Of a DNA stretch of 64,000 nt, positions 1-8,337 are shown piece after piece. The DNA is taken from NCBI RefSeq assembly GCF_000178975.2, contig NC_015064.1, positions 3,906,001 to 3,970,000 on the forward strand, given 5' to 3'. Below the pieces are notes generated by a model, which was not told where the DNA came from, searched no databases, and was given only the letters and a program-made list of their open reading frames with translations. Each line of letters opens with the position of its first letter. Position 1 is the first letter of the stretch. Both the position numbers and the translations under genes were made by a program. Origin of the DNA: Granulicella tundricola MP5ACTX9 (lineage in GTDB: Bacteria > Acidobacteriota > Terriglobia > Terriglobales > Acidobacteriaceae).

Positions 1-343
1 AGGCCGCAGAGATCCGCGTGAACTCCGCAAAGATCCAATCCGCGGCCGCAGTCACCCCGGTGCCCGCCGGCAGATCCTTCACCGTGCTGGAGACCGTCGA
101 CCGGTTGCTGAAGCTCACCAGCTTCGCAATATCGTTGCGCACGTCGTCCGGCGAGATCTTCGCCAGCGCCCCCGCAATCTCCGGGTCCGCCGCCGCAATC
201 GGCAGCGCATCGCCGCTCTCAGGAATGTGAACCGGAGCCTTGACCTGCGCCAGCCCGGCGGAGGCGGTAACGGCAAACACTGCCGAGCAAAGCATCTTCG
301 TGAGTCGCACGCGCTTCAACTTCTTCTTGCCGGTCTCCAACAT
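1..343 (-). CDS. M28-type metallopeptidase, N-terminal fragment
   Basis: This is the first 114 residues of an exported protein that runs off the left edge of the window. The start ATG at 343-341 is followed by Lys/Arg-rich residues and a hydrophobic stretch ending in SAGLAQ, which reads as a signal peptide; an in-frame Met at residue 17 is an alternative start. The following text (LVSFSNRSTVSST, then GTGVTAAADWIFAEF) matches the N-terminal segment that precedes the zinc-peptidase domain in acidobacterial M28 aminopeptidase-like proteins. The catalytic zinc ligands lie outside the window, so the assignment rests on this lead segment only. It is divergent from the LysW-like gene. Confidence 0.6.
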   Translation of the reverse strand, partial: MLETGKKKLKRVRLTKMLCSAVFAVTASAGLAQVKAPVHIPESGDALPIAAADPEIAGALAKISPDDVRNDIAKLVSFSNRSTVSSTVKDLPAGTGVTAAADWIFAEFTRISAA

Positions 344-598
344 TGCTGCATTCTCCTTGAACGATCTGTGAAGGAACATAACTTTATTGAATCAGGAAAC
401 GAAACAATCCCGTCTCTGTCTCCGGAAAACAAAGCGGCAGAAATTCGCACACCGGTGGAAACCCTTTGCGCCCATTTGCCGTAACCTTGTGATTAGCCGT
501 CAACGATGATGAAGAGAACGTTTGCTGATTTGGGCGAACGTCTCAGATGGTTTTATCATCCAACAGCGCGAACCAAAAAAGACCTGGAGGCCGCAACA

Positions 599-802
599 AT
601 GGCAATTGTCTGTCCCGAATGCGATAACCCGCTCGATATCGATGTCGATATGACCGATGAAGGCGAAGTCATTACCTGTGACGAGTGCGGTACCGAACTC
701 GAAGTCGTCACCCTCGATCCACTGCACGTAGCTCCCGTCGATGCCGAAGGCTATGACGACGAAGACCTCACCCGCGACAGCGGTGAAGAGGAAGACGAAT
801 AG
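599..802 (+). CDS. LysW-like zinc-ribbon amino-group carrier protein
   Basis: A 67-residue, very acidic protein. The ATG at 599 was chosen over an in-frame ATG at 506 because GGAGG lies at 586-590, eight bases upstream, and because the family begins at this MAIVCPEC. It has a four-cysteine ribbon (CPEC near residue 5 and CDEC near residue 27) followed by ELEVVTLDPL, the hallmark of LysW, the carrier whose C-terminal Glu is loaded with alpha-aminoadipate or glutamate in lysine or arginine synthesis. Classical LysW ends in EDWGE; this one ends in GEEEDE, so a terminal Glu is kept but the Trp-Gly is not. No lysX, lysZ or argX-like genes lie nearby, so a carrier role is inferred only from the fold. 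Confidence 0.7.
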   Translation: MAIVCPECDNPLDIDVDMTDEGEVITCDECGTELEVVTLDPLHVAPVDAEGYDDEDLTRDSGEEEDE

Positions 803-894
803 TCTTCCTCTTCGGAGTTCATCAGCACACGGTCCGCTCCGGAACTTAGGGATTACAGGTGGGTTACATCCCATAGCCGTATACTGGAGTCATC

Positions 895-1275
895 ATGGCC
901 CGCACAAATTTCACGCAACGCGTCACCGGTTCTCTTGTTCTCTCGTTCGCCCTTTTCACCTCCGCTTCGACAGTAGGGTCAGTTGCCGTTCTCTCTGCGC
1001 AGGCGCGCGGCCCAGTGCAGCGCGTTGTGCAGGGCACCGTCCAGGATAAGAACGGCGTCGCCATCAAGGGCGCGGTCGTCTATCTTCAGGACTCCCGCAC
1101 CAACTCCGTCAAGAGCGCCATCGCTCTCGATAACGGCTCTTACCGCTTCGTGCAACTGACCCAAGGCACCGACTACTCCATCTGGGCCAAGTCTGAAGAC
1201 AAGAAGAGCGCCACCAAGACCATCAGTTCCTTCGACACCAAGAACGAACTGACGATCAACCTCAAAATCGACTAG
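895..1275 (+). CDS. Exported carboxypeptidase-regulatory-like (Ig-fold) protein
   Basis: A 126-residue protein with an N-terminal signal peptide (basic start, hydrophobic core to about residue 36). Residues from about 44 carry the transthyretin-like CarboxypepD_reg pattern: QGTVQDKNGVAIKGAVVYL, then a sampled-value segment and DNGSYRFVQL. The same domain forms the N-terminus of the large TonB receptor in this window, but here it stands alone. Such single-domain proteins are common in acidobacteria and their role is unknown; binding or stabilising an exported partner is a guess. It sits alone between the LysW-like gene and the YiaA/B gene on the same strand. Confidence 0.7.
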   Translation: MARTNFTQRVTGSLVLSFALFTSASTVGSVAVLSAQARGPVQRVVQGTVQDKNGVAIKGAVVYLQDSRTNSVKSAIALDNGSYRFVQLTQGTDYSIWAKSEDKKSATKTISSFDTKNELTINLKID

Positions 1276-1409
1276 GCGCGAAACCGCCCAGCCAGATGCG
1301 ACACAAGTAACACAATTGCGGCATCGCTCCATGGCTGTCCGTTCGCTATCATCGGACCACTGCGCCTTCGCCTCAGATGAGGAAGGGCCAGAGGAGATGA
1401 ACGACCCAC

Positions 1410-1829
1410 ATGGCCACCGTCTACAAGAAGCCCACCTTCGCCTTCATCGCAGCTTCATGGACCGCGCTCTTCGCCGGCTCTCTCGCCTTCATGGTCGGCC
1501 TCTGGAACGCCACCATGGTCCTCAGCGAGAAGAGCTACTTCTTCACCCTGCTCATGTACGGCCTCTTCTCCGCAGTCTCCGTGCAGAAGAGCGTGCGCGA
1601 CCGCATGGAAGGCATTCCGGTGACGAACATCTACTATGGCCTGAGCTGGTTCTCCGTCCTGCTGACAATCCTGCTGCTCGCGGTCGGCCTCTGGAACGCT
1701 ACTCTGACGCCCAGCGAGAAGGGCTTCTACGCCATGTCGTACCTGCTCAGCCTCTTCGCAGCAATTGCCGTCCAGAAGAACACCCGTGACAACGCGGACC
1801 TGACCACCGAACACTCGACCCTAGCATGA
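1410..1829 (+). CDS. YiaA/YiaB-family inner membrane protein
   Basis: A 139-residue membrane protein made of two copies of the YiaA/B two-helix unit. Each copy has a helix ending in VGLWNAT, then an SEK turn, then a second helix (FFTLLMYGLFSAVSVQK and FYAMSYLLSLFAAIAVQK) followed by a charged R/D segment. This internal duplication gives four membrane segments. AGAGGAGA at about 1390-1397 is the likely ribosome site. The family is widespread and has no assigned biochemical function. It is followed by a hairpin and then the oxidoreductase gene. Confidence 0.85.
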   Translation: MATVYKKPTFAFIAASWTALFAGSLAFMVGLWNATMVLSEKSYFFTLLMYGLFSAVSVQKSVRDRMEGIPVTNIYYGLSWFSVLLTILLLAVGLWNATLTPSEKGFYAMSYLLSLFAAIAVQKNTRDNADLTTEHSTLA

Positions 1830-1835
1830 TCCCGT

Positions 1836-1879
1836 CGAGCGATCGTGTGCAAAGGGGCATCCCCTTGCACGATCGCTCG
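1836..1879. terminator. Imperfect hairpin between yiaA/B-like gene and oxidoreductase
   Basis: The arm starting CGAGCGATCGTG (1836 on) pairs with CACGATCGCTCG (ending 1879), and AGGGG pairs with CCCCT around a CAT loop. Two extra bases bulge in the left arm. There is no T-run after it, and the next start codon is 15 bases away, so it may be a weak terminator, an mRNA structure controlling the next gene, or an operator. Confidence 0.4.
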
Positions 1880-1893
1880 CATCCCAGCGGGTC

Positions 1894-3168
1894 ATGAATA
1901 GCGCCGCACTGCAACCTGAAGCACCGCTGAACCGCCGCGACTTCCTGCGCTCCGCCTCTGCCCTCGCCGCATCCGCAGGCTTCGCCGGCACGGCAATCGC
2001 ACAGCAGCCTGAGAAGCCAAACGCGCAGGATAAGGTCGAGCTCTCCCAGATCCACGCCACCACCGAGCAGCCCGAAAAGATCCCCGGCCCCTTCGAATCC
2101 CGCGACCATCGCACCGGCTTTGCCATCGTAGGCCTTGGCCGCCTGGCCCTCGGTGAAATCCTCCCCGCCATGGGCAAGTCGAAGTACTGCAAGCCCACCG
2201 CACTCGTCAGCGGGGACCGCCAGAAGGCCCTGAAGATCGCCGCTCAGTACGGCATCAAGGAGTCGTCTGTCTACGACTACACCACCTACGACCAGCTCGC
2301 CCGGAACCCGGACGTGCAGGTCATCTACATCGTCCTCCCCAACTCCATGCACGCCGACTTCACCGTCCGCGGAGCCAGGGCCGGCAAGCACATCCTCTGT
2401 GAAAAGCCCATGGCCACCACCGCCAAAGACTGCGAGCGCATGATCGCCGCGTGTGAGCAGGCCAAAGTAAAGCTGATGATCGCCTACCGCAGCCAGTATG
2501 AACCTAACGACCTCGCCCTCATCAAGATGATCCGCGCCGGCAAACTCGGCAAGCTCCGCCAGTACATCGCCACCAACAGCCAGAACCAGGGTGACCCCAC
2601 ACAATGGCGGCAGAAGAAAGCCCTGGCTGGCGGAGGCTGCATGCCGGACGTAGGCGTCTACTGCCTCAACGCCGCACGTTTCCTCTCCGACGAAGAACCG
2701 TACGAGGTCCAGGCCACCATCGTTCAGCCCAAGGACGACCCACGCTTCGCAGAAGTCGAAGCAAGCTGCCAGGTCATCGCAAAGTTCCCTTCAGGCTTCG
2801 TAGCAACCTTCAACTCCAGCTACAACGCCCACAAAAGTCAGTTCCTCCGCATAGAAGGCGTAGAAGCCTTCGCCGAACTCAACTCGGCCTTCGCCTATCA
2901 CGGGATCAAGCTCCGCTACTCCAAACTCATCGACGGACAGGAGATCATGCACGAGCCTTCCATCGAAGAGAAGGACCAATTCGCCGAAGAGATGGACCAC
3001 ATGGCCCTCTGTGTTCAGAAGAACCTGAAGCCCCACACCCCGGGCGAAGAGGGCTTACAGGACCAGCGCATCACAGACGCAATTTATGAATCAGCCCGCA
3101 CCGGCAAAGCCGTTAAGCTTTCGCCGCCACACGCACCCACTCGCAGCCCAGACCCGGTGGAGGCGTGA
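1894..3168 (+). CDS. Tat-exported Gfo/Idh/MocA-family oxidoreductase
   Basis: A 424-residue NAD(P)-dependent sugar-type oxidoreductase resembling glucose-fructose oxidoreductase. The N-terminus has a twin-arginine signal (NRRDFLRS at residues 13-20, then an Ala-rich core to AIAQQ), so it should be exported folded with its cofactor bound. The Rossmann segment AIVGLGRLA (77-85) and the family's catalytic-site EKP (170-172) are present. The C-terminal domain contains the GGGCMPDVGVYCLNAARFL segment typical of the GFO/IDH fold, with D and H placed for catalysis. Substrate cannot be read from sequence. The start has only a weak ribosome site behind the preceding hairpin. Confidence 0.85.
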   Translation: MNSAALQPEAPLNRRDFLRSASALAASAGFAGTAIAQQPEKPNAQDKVELSQIHATTEQPEKIPGPFESRDHRTGFAIVGLGRLALGEILPAMGKSKYCKPTALVSGDRQKALKIAAQYGIKESSVYDYTTYDQLARNPDVQVIYIVLPNSMHADFTVRGARAGKHILCEKPMATTAKDCERMIAACEQAKVKLMIAYRSQYEPNDLALIKMIRAGKLGKLRQYIATNSQNQGDPTQWRQKKALAGGGCMPDVGVYCLNAARFLSDEEPYEVQATIVQPKDDPRFAEVEASCQVIAKFPSGFVATFNSSYNAHKSQFLRIEGVEAFAELNSAFAYHGIKLRYSKLIDGQEIMHEPSIEEKDQFAEEMDHMALCVQKNLKPHTPGEEGLQDQRITDAIYESARTGKAVKLSPPHAPTRSPDPVEA

Positions 3169-3173
3169 TGGAC

Positions 3174-3590
3174 CTAACGGATCAAATGTACGGCGCAATC
3201 TAATTGCAGCTTCGACCATGCCTGATCAGCCGTATAAACATCAAGACCTTTTCCAAGAGCGAGCGCCAGGCAGGCTCGATCTCCCAAGGAAAGCCCGAGG
3301 CTTTTAGTGGATGGTCGCAGATCGGCCGCTAGGATCGCTTGAGCCTCGGTGAATGGCTCTACCCGCAGAATAAGATCCAAGACCTCGTTCATGGACGTGA
3401 GTTGCAGCTTACCCAAATCCGAAAGTCGTGTCCTTACCTCCGCCAGATTGACAGCGCTGATGATCGATCTGCCGAGCAAACCCTCCAGATTGTTGAAGGT
3501 CTTATCGTCGACTTCCCTCAGCAGGATCGCCAGCACTGCAGAAGCGTCCACCACGACTTCAATCACGCGCGGCTTCGGCACGTCGCTCAT
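3174..3590 (-). CDS. PIN-domain ribonuclease toxin (VapC-like)
   Basis: A 138-residue PIN-domain protein. The acidic quartet expected of VapC-type RNases is present: Asp15 (VVVDASA), Glu51 (NLAEV), Asp104 (SLGDRACLA) and Asp122 (TADQAW). It should be a Mg-dependent endoribonuclease held in check by the product of the gene in front of it, whose coding region it overlaps by 32 bases, implying coupled translation. The third gene of a hisS-antitoxin-toxin string. The target RNA is unknown. Confidence 0.85.
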   Translation of the reverse strand: MSDVPKPRVIEVVVDASAVLAILLREVDDKTFNNLEGLLGRSIISAVNLAEVRTRLSDLGKLQLTSMNEVLDLILRVEPFTEAQAILAADLRPSTKSLGLSLGDRACLALALGKGLDVYTADQAWSKLQLDCAVHLIR

Positions 3591-3909
3591 CTATGAGTTC
3601 CTGAACTAAATCCCTGCCCTCTGGATTGGCCGCTCGAATGGCTTCACGTGCGGCTCGCAACACAGCCCTGCGACGCGCAGTCTCAGCGGAATCTTCGGCC
3701 ACCGACAAAGCTGGCTCTGCTAGTGTCGAACGAGTGCGTTCGAGAGCACGGCAAAGATAGCCAACGATGTACTCGTGTGACGTCGTCTCAACCAGATCGC
3801 GGTTACCCGCTAGCTCCTGGATCGCGCGGTCGATCACCGGCCATTCAGGAGTAGAGGCAAGACTCTCATAAGGGTGCCGGGGTGACGCTTCGCTCTTACT
3901 GATCGCCAT
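3559..3909 (-). CDS. Probable antitoxin partner of the PIN toxin
   Basis: A 116-residue protein starting MAISKSEASPRHPYESL; the longer reading to 4008 would run far into hisS and is rejected. The start overlaps the end of hisS by 14 bases and the end overlaps the PIN gene by 32. I do not recognise a named family: the middle is a helical HEYIVGYLCRALER segment, and the C-terminus is a charged RRRAVLRAAREAIR / ELIDERRAEA helix that could wrap the toxin. The antitoxin role is inferred from order, size and overlap; no standard AbrB, RHH or Phd DNA-binding motif is evident. Confidence 0.6.
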   Translation of the reverse strand: MAISKSEASPRHPYESLASTPEWPVIDRAIQELAGNRDLVETTSHEYIVGYLCRALERTRSTLAEPALSVAEDSAETARRRAVLRAAREAIRAANPEGRDLVQELIDERRAEAARD

Positions 3910-5194
3910 GAAGATACGCTCCCAACTCCGTACGGCTGACATCGCGCTGCTCGCCGGTAGCGAACCGCTTGACCTTGAGATTACCTGAAGCCACCTCATC
4001 CTCACCAAGAATCACAACAGCCTTCGCCACCTTATCCGCAGCCTCAAAGCTCTTCTTCAATCGGAAGCTTCCATCCCCAACCTCAACCCGCAGCCCATCC
4101 CGCCGCAGCTCCCGAGCCAGCGCCAGCGCAGCCGCATTCTGTTCCACGCCAACCGGAGCAATGTATGCATCCATCTTGCTCTCAGCCTGTTCCGCCGCCT
4201 GCTCCTGCAGGATCAGGATCAGCCGGTCCTCACCGATCGCAAACCCAATCCCCGGCGCCTTCGGCCCTCCGAGCATCTCGCTCAACCCGTCATACCGCCC
4301 ACCGCCCAGCAGCGCATTCTGCGTCCCCAGACCACTGCCATCCGGAACCGTAAACTCAAACGTCGTCCGCGTGTAGTAATCGAGCCCACGCACCAGCCGC
4401 GGGTTCACGTGATACGCCACCCCGCAAGCGTCGAGCGCCTTCAGCACCTGCGCAAAGTGTTCCTTTGAAGCCTCATCCAGGTAGTCCGCGATCTTCGGCA
4501 GCCCATTGATGATCTCCTGATCCTCCGGAGCCTTGGAGTCGAGCACCCGCAGCGGATTCGTCTCTGCCCGCCGCCGATTGTCCTCGCACATCTGATCCTT
4601 CACCGGCTCCAGCGCAGCCCGCAGCGCAGCCACATACCGAGGCCGGTCGGTCGAAGACCCAACCGAGTTCACCTCCAACCGCCAGCCCTTCACGCCCAAC
4701 TCATCCAGCAGTGAGGCGAGCATCTCCAGCACCTCAGCATCCCGTACCGCGCTCTCCGCCCCGGATGAGACCGGCCCCAGCACCTCAGCCCCAATCTGCC
4801 AGAACTGCCGATACCGCCCCCGCTGCGGACGCTCCCGCCGGAACTGTGGCCCGATATAAAACAGCTTGCGCAGCCCCCCCGCCGCATCCATCTTGTGTTC
4901 GATATACGCCCGCACCACGCCCGCCGTATTCTCCGGACGCAACGTCAAGCTCTGCGCCTTTTCACTCGCAGCCCGAGCCCGATCCTCCCACGTGTACATC
5001 TCCTTGGAAACGACATCCGTCTCCTCGCCCACCCCGCGCACAAACAGCTCCGTCGTCTCAAACAGGGGCGTCCGGATCTCCCCAAATCCATACCGCTCAA
5101 AAACCTTCCGCGCCACACCCTCAACCCGGTTCCACAACTCTGTCTCAGGCGGCAATAAATCCCGCGTCCCGCGCACTGCTTTGATCGTTGACAT
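3896..5194 (-). CDS. hisS: Histidyl-tRNA synthetase
   Basis: A 432-residue class II aminoacyl-tRNA synthetase that charges tRNA-His in the cytoplasm. It opens with the typical AVRGTRDLLPPE, has motif 2 as FRRERPQRGRYRQFWQ, and the histidine-specific loop LVRGLDYYTRTTFEF, followed by the GGGRYDGL segment and motif 3 around GIGFAIGEDRL. The C-terminal anticodon-binding domain is complete. Normal length. The antitoxin gene starts inside its 3' end, so this essential gene is transcribed together with the toxin-antitoxin pair. Confidence 0.97.
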   Translation of the reverse strand: MSTIKAVRGTRDLLPPETELWNRVEGVARKVFERYGFGEIRTPLFETTELFVRGVGEETDVVSKEMYTWEDRARAASEKAQSLTLRPENTAGVVRAYIEHKMDAAGGLRKLFYIGPQFRRERPQRGRYRQFWQIGAEVLGPVSSGAESAVRDAEVLEMLASLLDELGVKGWRLEVNSVGSSTDRPRYVAALRAALEPVKDQMCEDNRRRAETNPLRVLDSKAPEDQEIINGLPKIADYLDEASKEHFAQVLKALDACGVAYHVNPRLVRGLDYYTRTTFEFTVPDGSGLGTQNALLGGGRYDGLSEMLGGPKAPGIGFAIGEDRLILILQEQAAEQAESKMDAYIAPVGVEQNAAALALARELRRDGLRVEVGDGSFRLKKSFEAADKVAKAVVILGEDEVASGNLKVKRFATGEQRDVSRTELGAYLHGDQ

Positions 5195-5288
5195 AAGACC
5201 CCTAGTCTATCAACCGGCACCCACCCCGCGCCCACCTGCATCTCATACCCTAGGCACGCCCTAGGGCAAGCCGGGAAAGGATTCACCC

Positions 5289-5615
5289 ATGGCACTCACC
5301 AAGACATCGACCCGTTTCAGACTTCTGGCACCTTACTTCCTCGCACTCAGCTCCATGGCAGTCGCTCAGCAGCCCGCACAAACCCCGCAGGCTCCCGCCA
5401 CCAGCCAAACGCCCGCTGCCCCAGGAGAAGCGACCACCACCACAGCGGCCGCCACTCCCCTTACCAAGAAGGAGCTGAAGGCCCAGAAGAAGCAGCAAAA
5501 GGCCGCAGAGAAGGCTGCCAGCGAGAACGCCCAGGCCCAGAAGGATCAGGCCAACGCCCTCAAGCACCAGGACAAGGCCGCCAACGCAGCCCAGCAGGCC
5601 AATCCCCCAAACTAA
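5289..5615 (+). CDS. Small exported Ala/Lys/Gln-rich protein
   Basis: A 108-residue protein with a signal peptide (hydrophobic core ending SSMAVAQQ), then a Pro/Ala/Thr-rich linker, then a highly charged helix (KKELKAQKKQQKAAEK and repeats of QKDQAN). Composition suggests a periplasmic, coiled or disordered protein. I recognise no family. The stop codon overlaps that of the convergent carbonic-anhydrase-like gene. Confidence 0.6.
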   Translation: MALTKTSTRFRLLAPYFLALSSMAVAQQPAQTPQAPATSQTPAAPGEATTTTAAATPLTKKELKAQKKQQKAAEKAASENAQAQKDQANALKHQDKAANAAQQANPPN

Positions 5616-6142
5616 AGTACCCCTGAAGCCAACTCCTCCAGATAGTTCTTCGTATAGCCCAGGTAGTTATTCGCATACATCAGGATCAGCCTGTGGTCCT
5701 CGTCCGTGATCTCCCGCCGCACCTTGCCCGGAACCCCGGCCACAAGGCTTCGCGGCGGGATTACGGTATGCTCCGGAATCACCGCACCCGCCGCAATAAT
5801 CGACCCCGTTCCAATCCGGGCATCGTTCAGAATCACCGCTCCAATCCCCACTAAAACCTCATCCTCCAGCACACAGCCATGCACCGTGGCGTTATGCCCG
5901 ATTGTGCAGTGTTCCCCAATCAGCACCGGGTATAAGTCCTTCATTCCATGCAGCACAGCGCAGTCCTGCACATTCGATCCCGCCCCGATCCGAATTGCGT
6001 TCACGTCCCCCCGAATCACCGCATTCATCCACACGCTGGCCTGCTCGCCCAGAATCACATCTCCCAACACCTGCGCGCTCACATCTACGTAACAATTTTC
6101 CGGAATAATTGGCTTGACACCGCGATACGAACGAATCATCAT
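5612..6142 (-). CDS. Gamma-carbonic-anhydrase-like left-handed beta-helix protein
   Basis: A 176-residue hexapeptide-repeat protein (YrdA/PaaY group). Repeats of the form V/I-x-G-x-x run from about residue 20 to 150, and the metal-binding histidines sit in LHGM, GHNATVHG as in gamma-class carbonic anhydrases. Family members bind Zn, Fe or Co and may hydrate CO2 or act on thioesters; activity here is not proven. Two adjacent ATG codons follow a clear AGGAG. A trimer is expected. It is convergent with the preceding gene and divergent from rpsU. Confidence 0.85.
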   Translation of the reverse strand: MMIRSYRGVKPIIPENCYVDVSAQVLGDVILGEQASVWMNAVIRGDVNAIRIGAGSNVQDCAVLHGMKDLYPVLIGEHCTIGHNATVHGCVLEDEVLVGIGAVILNDARIGTGSIIAAGAVIPEHTVIPPRSLVAGVPGKVRREITDEDHRLILMYANNYLGYTKNYLEELASGVL

Positions 6143-6323
6143 CTCTCCTGTAAGACAGCTCAGTTTTCTCGGGAAGACAGCAAACCCCGTTGAAACAGTA
6201 ATTTAGCGTTCTATTAGCTCTAGAAATAAGCAAGCGAACTCTGTTTTTTGTGTGCATTCTCCCGAACTTCGGACTATCCTACTTATTAGCCAGTTTAGGC
6301 CCGATTGTGAGGTGTACTCCCCC

Positions 6324-6521
6324 ATGGCAGAGATTCGCGTACAAGAAGGCGAACCCCTCGAGAATGCCCTGCGCCGCTTCAAGCGCAAAGTTCAGACTGA
6401 AGACATTATCAAAGAGGTAAAGCGTCACTCGTTCTATCTGAAACCAGGCGAAAAGAAGCGCGTCAAAGAAGCGCTCGCTCGCAAACGTAATCGCAAGAAG
6501 GTTCGTAAGGAACAGGACTAA
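6324..6521 (+). CDS. rpsU: Ribosomal protein bS21
   Basis: A 65-residue, strongly basic protein. The ATG at 6324 was chosen because it gives the standard bS21 N-terminus (MAEIRVQEGEPLENALRRFK) and has GAGG about a dozen bases upstream; an in-frame upstream extension to 6252 has no family support. The RRFKRK and C-terminal RKRNRKKVRK segments match the small-subunit protein that helps base pairing between mRNA and 16S rRNA. Confidence 0.95.
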   Translation: MAEIRVQEGEPLENALRRFKRKVQTEDIIKEVKRHSFYLKPGEKKRVKEALARKRNRKKVRKEQD

Positions 6522-6546
6522 CTCTCCCTTACCAGCATGACCTGCA

Positions 6547-6579
6547 GTGTGAGCTGTGGCCTCCCGGCTCGGCTCACAC
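6547..6579. terminator. Possible hairpin after rpsU
   Basis: GTGTGAGC (6547-6554) pairs perfectly with GCTCACAC (6572-6579), 26 bases past the rpsU stop. There is no T-run, so this is a stem-loop that may stabilise the message or end transcription with Rho; not a classic intrinsic terminator. Confidence 0.4.
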
Positions 6580-6745
6580 GCAAATCTCCTCCGCGGCTTC
6601 CTTTCTCCGCAATGGTCATGCACGTTTCACTGCAACTCTCAGCGTTTCAGATCCCGGGCCCCAGTCATCCATCTTCAAGAGAAGTCTGATCGGCCTGCGC
6701 GATGCTCCGAGCCATCAGCCTTTTCCGCCCCATGGGAGAAGCGAT

Positions 6746-7363
6746 ATGCAGGAACAATTCATTGACCGCATCCTCAACTGCGTAGACTGTCACGGCGAGT
6801 TCATCTTCACCGCTGGCGAGCAGCTCTTTTTCTTCGATAAGCAGTTCAAAAACGACCCCAAACGCTGCAAACCCTGCAAGAGCCGCCGCTCCGGCCTCAG
6901 CGCCGTCGCCAACGGCACCGGCCCCGTCGCCGCAGGCCTCTCGCGCACGGAGACCCGCACCCTCTGCTCGGATTGCGGTATAGAGACCACCGTGCCCTTC
7001 AAGCCGACCCAGGGCCGCCCCGTCCTCTGTCGGCAATGCTTCCAGTTGAAGGCCCGTTCGGTCACTCCGCTTCGCACCATCGGCACACCTGCCTCGGATG
7101 CAGCGGCGCTCACCCAGGCCTCCGCAACCATAGGGGGTTCAATCTCCGCCGACGCAGCCGTGCTGGCTGCAGCCTCCATGTCCGCGGCCTCGCCCCAGTC
7201 CTCGGTCGCCACCTCCGCAGACCTCGCCTCGATCACTCAACTCGAAGCACCTGTCTCCTTCCCCACAGCAGCGCAGAGAACCGTGCAACTCATCGCCGGC
7301 ACCTCTTCAGACGCCATGGCAGCAGACATCCCTGTTGAGCTGGTCGCCGCTGAAGTCTCTTAG
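6746..7363 (+). CDS. Double zinc-ribbon protein with CxxC-x17-CxxC domain
   Basis: A 205-residue protein with two zinc ribbons in its first half. The first pairs CVDC (12-15) with CKPC (about 41-44) and contains the EFIFTAGEQLFFFDKQF core of the zf-trcl type. The second is CSDC then exactly 17 residues then CRQC, the TIGR04272-type CxxC-x17-CxxC domain. The C-terminal half is an Ala/Ser/Thr-rich, probably disordered tail. Proteins of this architecture are common in acidobacteria and planctomycetes and may bind nucleic acid or act in translation; the role is not known. GGAGAAG precedes the ATG. Confidence 0.75.
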   Translation: MQEQFIDRILNCVDCHGEFIFTAGEQLFFFDKQFKNDPKRCKPCKSRRSGLSAVANGTGPVAAGLSRTETRTLCSDCGIETTVPFKPTQGRPVLCRQCFQLKARSVTPLRTIGTPASDAAALTQASATIGGSISADAAVLAAASMSAASPQSSVATSADLASITQLEAPVSFPTAAQRTVQLIAGTSSDAMAADIPVELVAAEVS

Positions 7364-7440
7364 CCGCACCACCCACTGCGCCCAAGTGCGCTGACCACCT
7401 CCTGTGGCCGCGACACATCCTCCCGCAGTATCCTTCCCCC

Positions 7441-8337
7441 ATGCATCCCGCCGCTCAACCCACTGACGCCGACCTCGTCCGCGGTCGCCTCGCGCTCGGC
7501 GACTTCGAGCTCACCCTCTGCACCGACGGCACCTACCTCCTCGACGGCGGAGCCATGTTCGGCGTTGTCCCCAAGCCTCTCTGGCAGAAGCGCACCCCCG
7601 CCGACGACCAGAACCGCATCCTCCTCGGCCTCAACACCACCGTCATCCGCACCGGCCAGCACGTCGTCCTCATCGAGACCGGCATCGGCAACAAGCAGTC
7701 GGAAAAGATGCAGTCCATCCACCAGAACCAGGCCATCCTGCCGCTATCCCTTGCAGCCGCAGGCATCCGTCCTGAAGAGATCACCCACGTCATCAACACC
7801 CATCTTCACTTCGACCACTGCGGCTGGAACACAACTCTCCACCCCGACGGCTCCGTCACCCCCACCTTCCCCAACGCCCGTTACTTCGCCCACGCCGGCG
7901 AGGTCGCGCACGGTCACCTCCAACTCGACCGCGACCGCGTCTCCTACCTCTCCCCCAACTACGATCCCCTCATCGAATCCGGCCAGATGACCCTCCTCAC
8001 GAGTGACCAGATCCACCTCAACCCCACGATCGCTCCCGGCATCTCAGTCGAGCTCTTCCCCGGCCACACCGCCAACATGCTCGCCGTCCACATGGAGTCA
8101 GCCGGCCAACACGCCTGCTACATCGGCGACCTCATCCCCACCCACCATCATTTAGACCCCACCTGGGTCATGGGCTACGACCTCGATCCCCTCACCTGCA
8201 TCACAGAACGCAAGCGCTTTCTGGCCCGCGCCATCCCGGAGCAATGGCTAGTCCTCTTCACCCATGACCACCAAGTCCCCGCCGCCTACCTGAACCTGGA
8301 CGAAAAGGGAAAGCCCAAAGCCACCCAAGCCCTTTGA
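7441..8337 (+). CDS. Metallo-beta-lactamase-fold hydrolase
   Basis: A 298-residue cytoplasmic MBL-fold enzyme. The dinuclear metal site is intact: HLHFDH at 121-126, a further His in FPGHTANM, an Asp in YIGDLIP and a C-terminal His in FTHDHQ. The arrangement resembles the lactonase/AidC-like or YflN-like subgroup with an N-terminal two-strand extension, but a lactone substrate is only one option. It is a single-gene unit followed by about 300 bases without a gene. Confidence 0.85.
   Translation: MHPAAQPTDADLVRGRLALGDFELTLCTDGTYLLDGGAMFGVVPKPLWQKRTPADDQNRILLGLNTTVIRTGQHVVLIETGIGNKQSEKMQSIHQNQAILPLSLAAAGIRPEEITHVINTHLHFDHCGWNTTLHPDGSVTPTFPNARYFAHAGEVAHGHLQLDRDRVSYLSPNYDPLIESGQMTLLTSDQIHLNPTIAPGISVELFPGHTANMLAVHMESAGQHACYIGDLIPTHHHLDPTWVMGYDLDPLTCITERKRFLARAIPEQWLVLFTHDHQVPAAYLNLDEKGKPKATQAL

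Noticed and set aside
3909-4008. Longer antitoxin start at 4008
   Set aside because: It would overlap hisS by over 110 bases with a Ser/Arg-rich extension of no family character.
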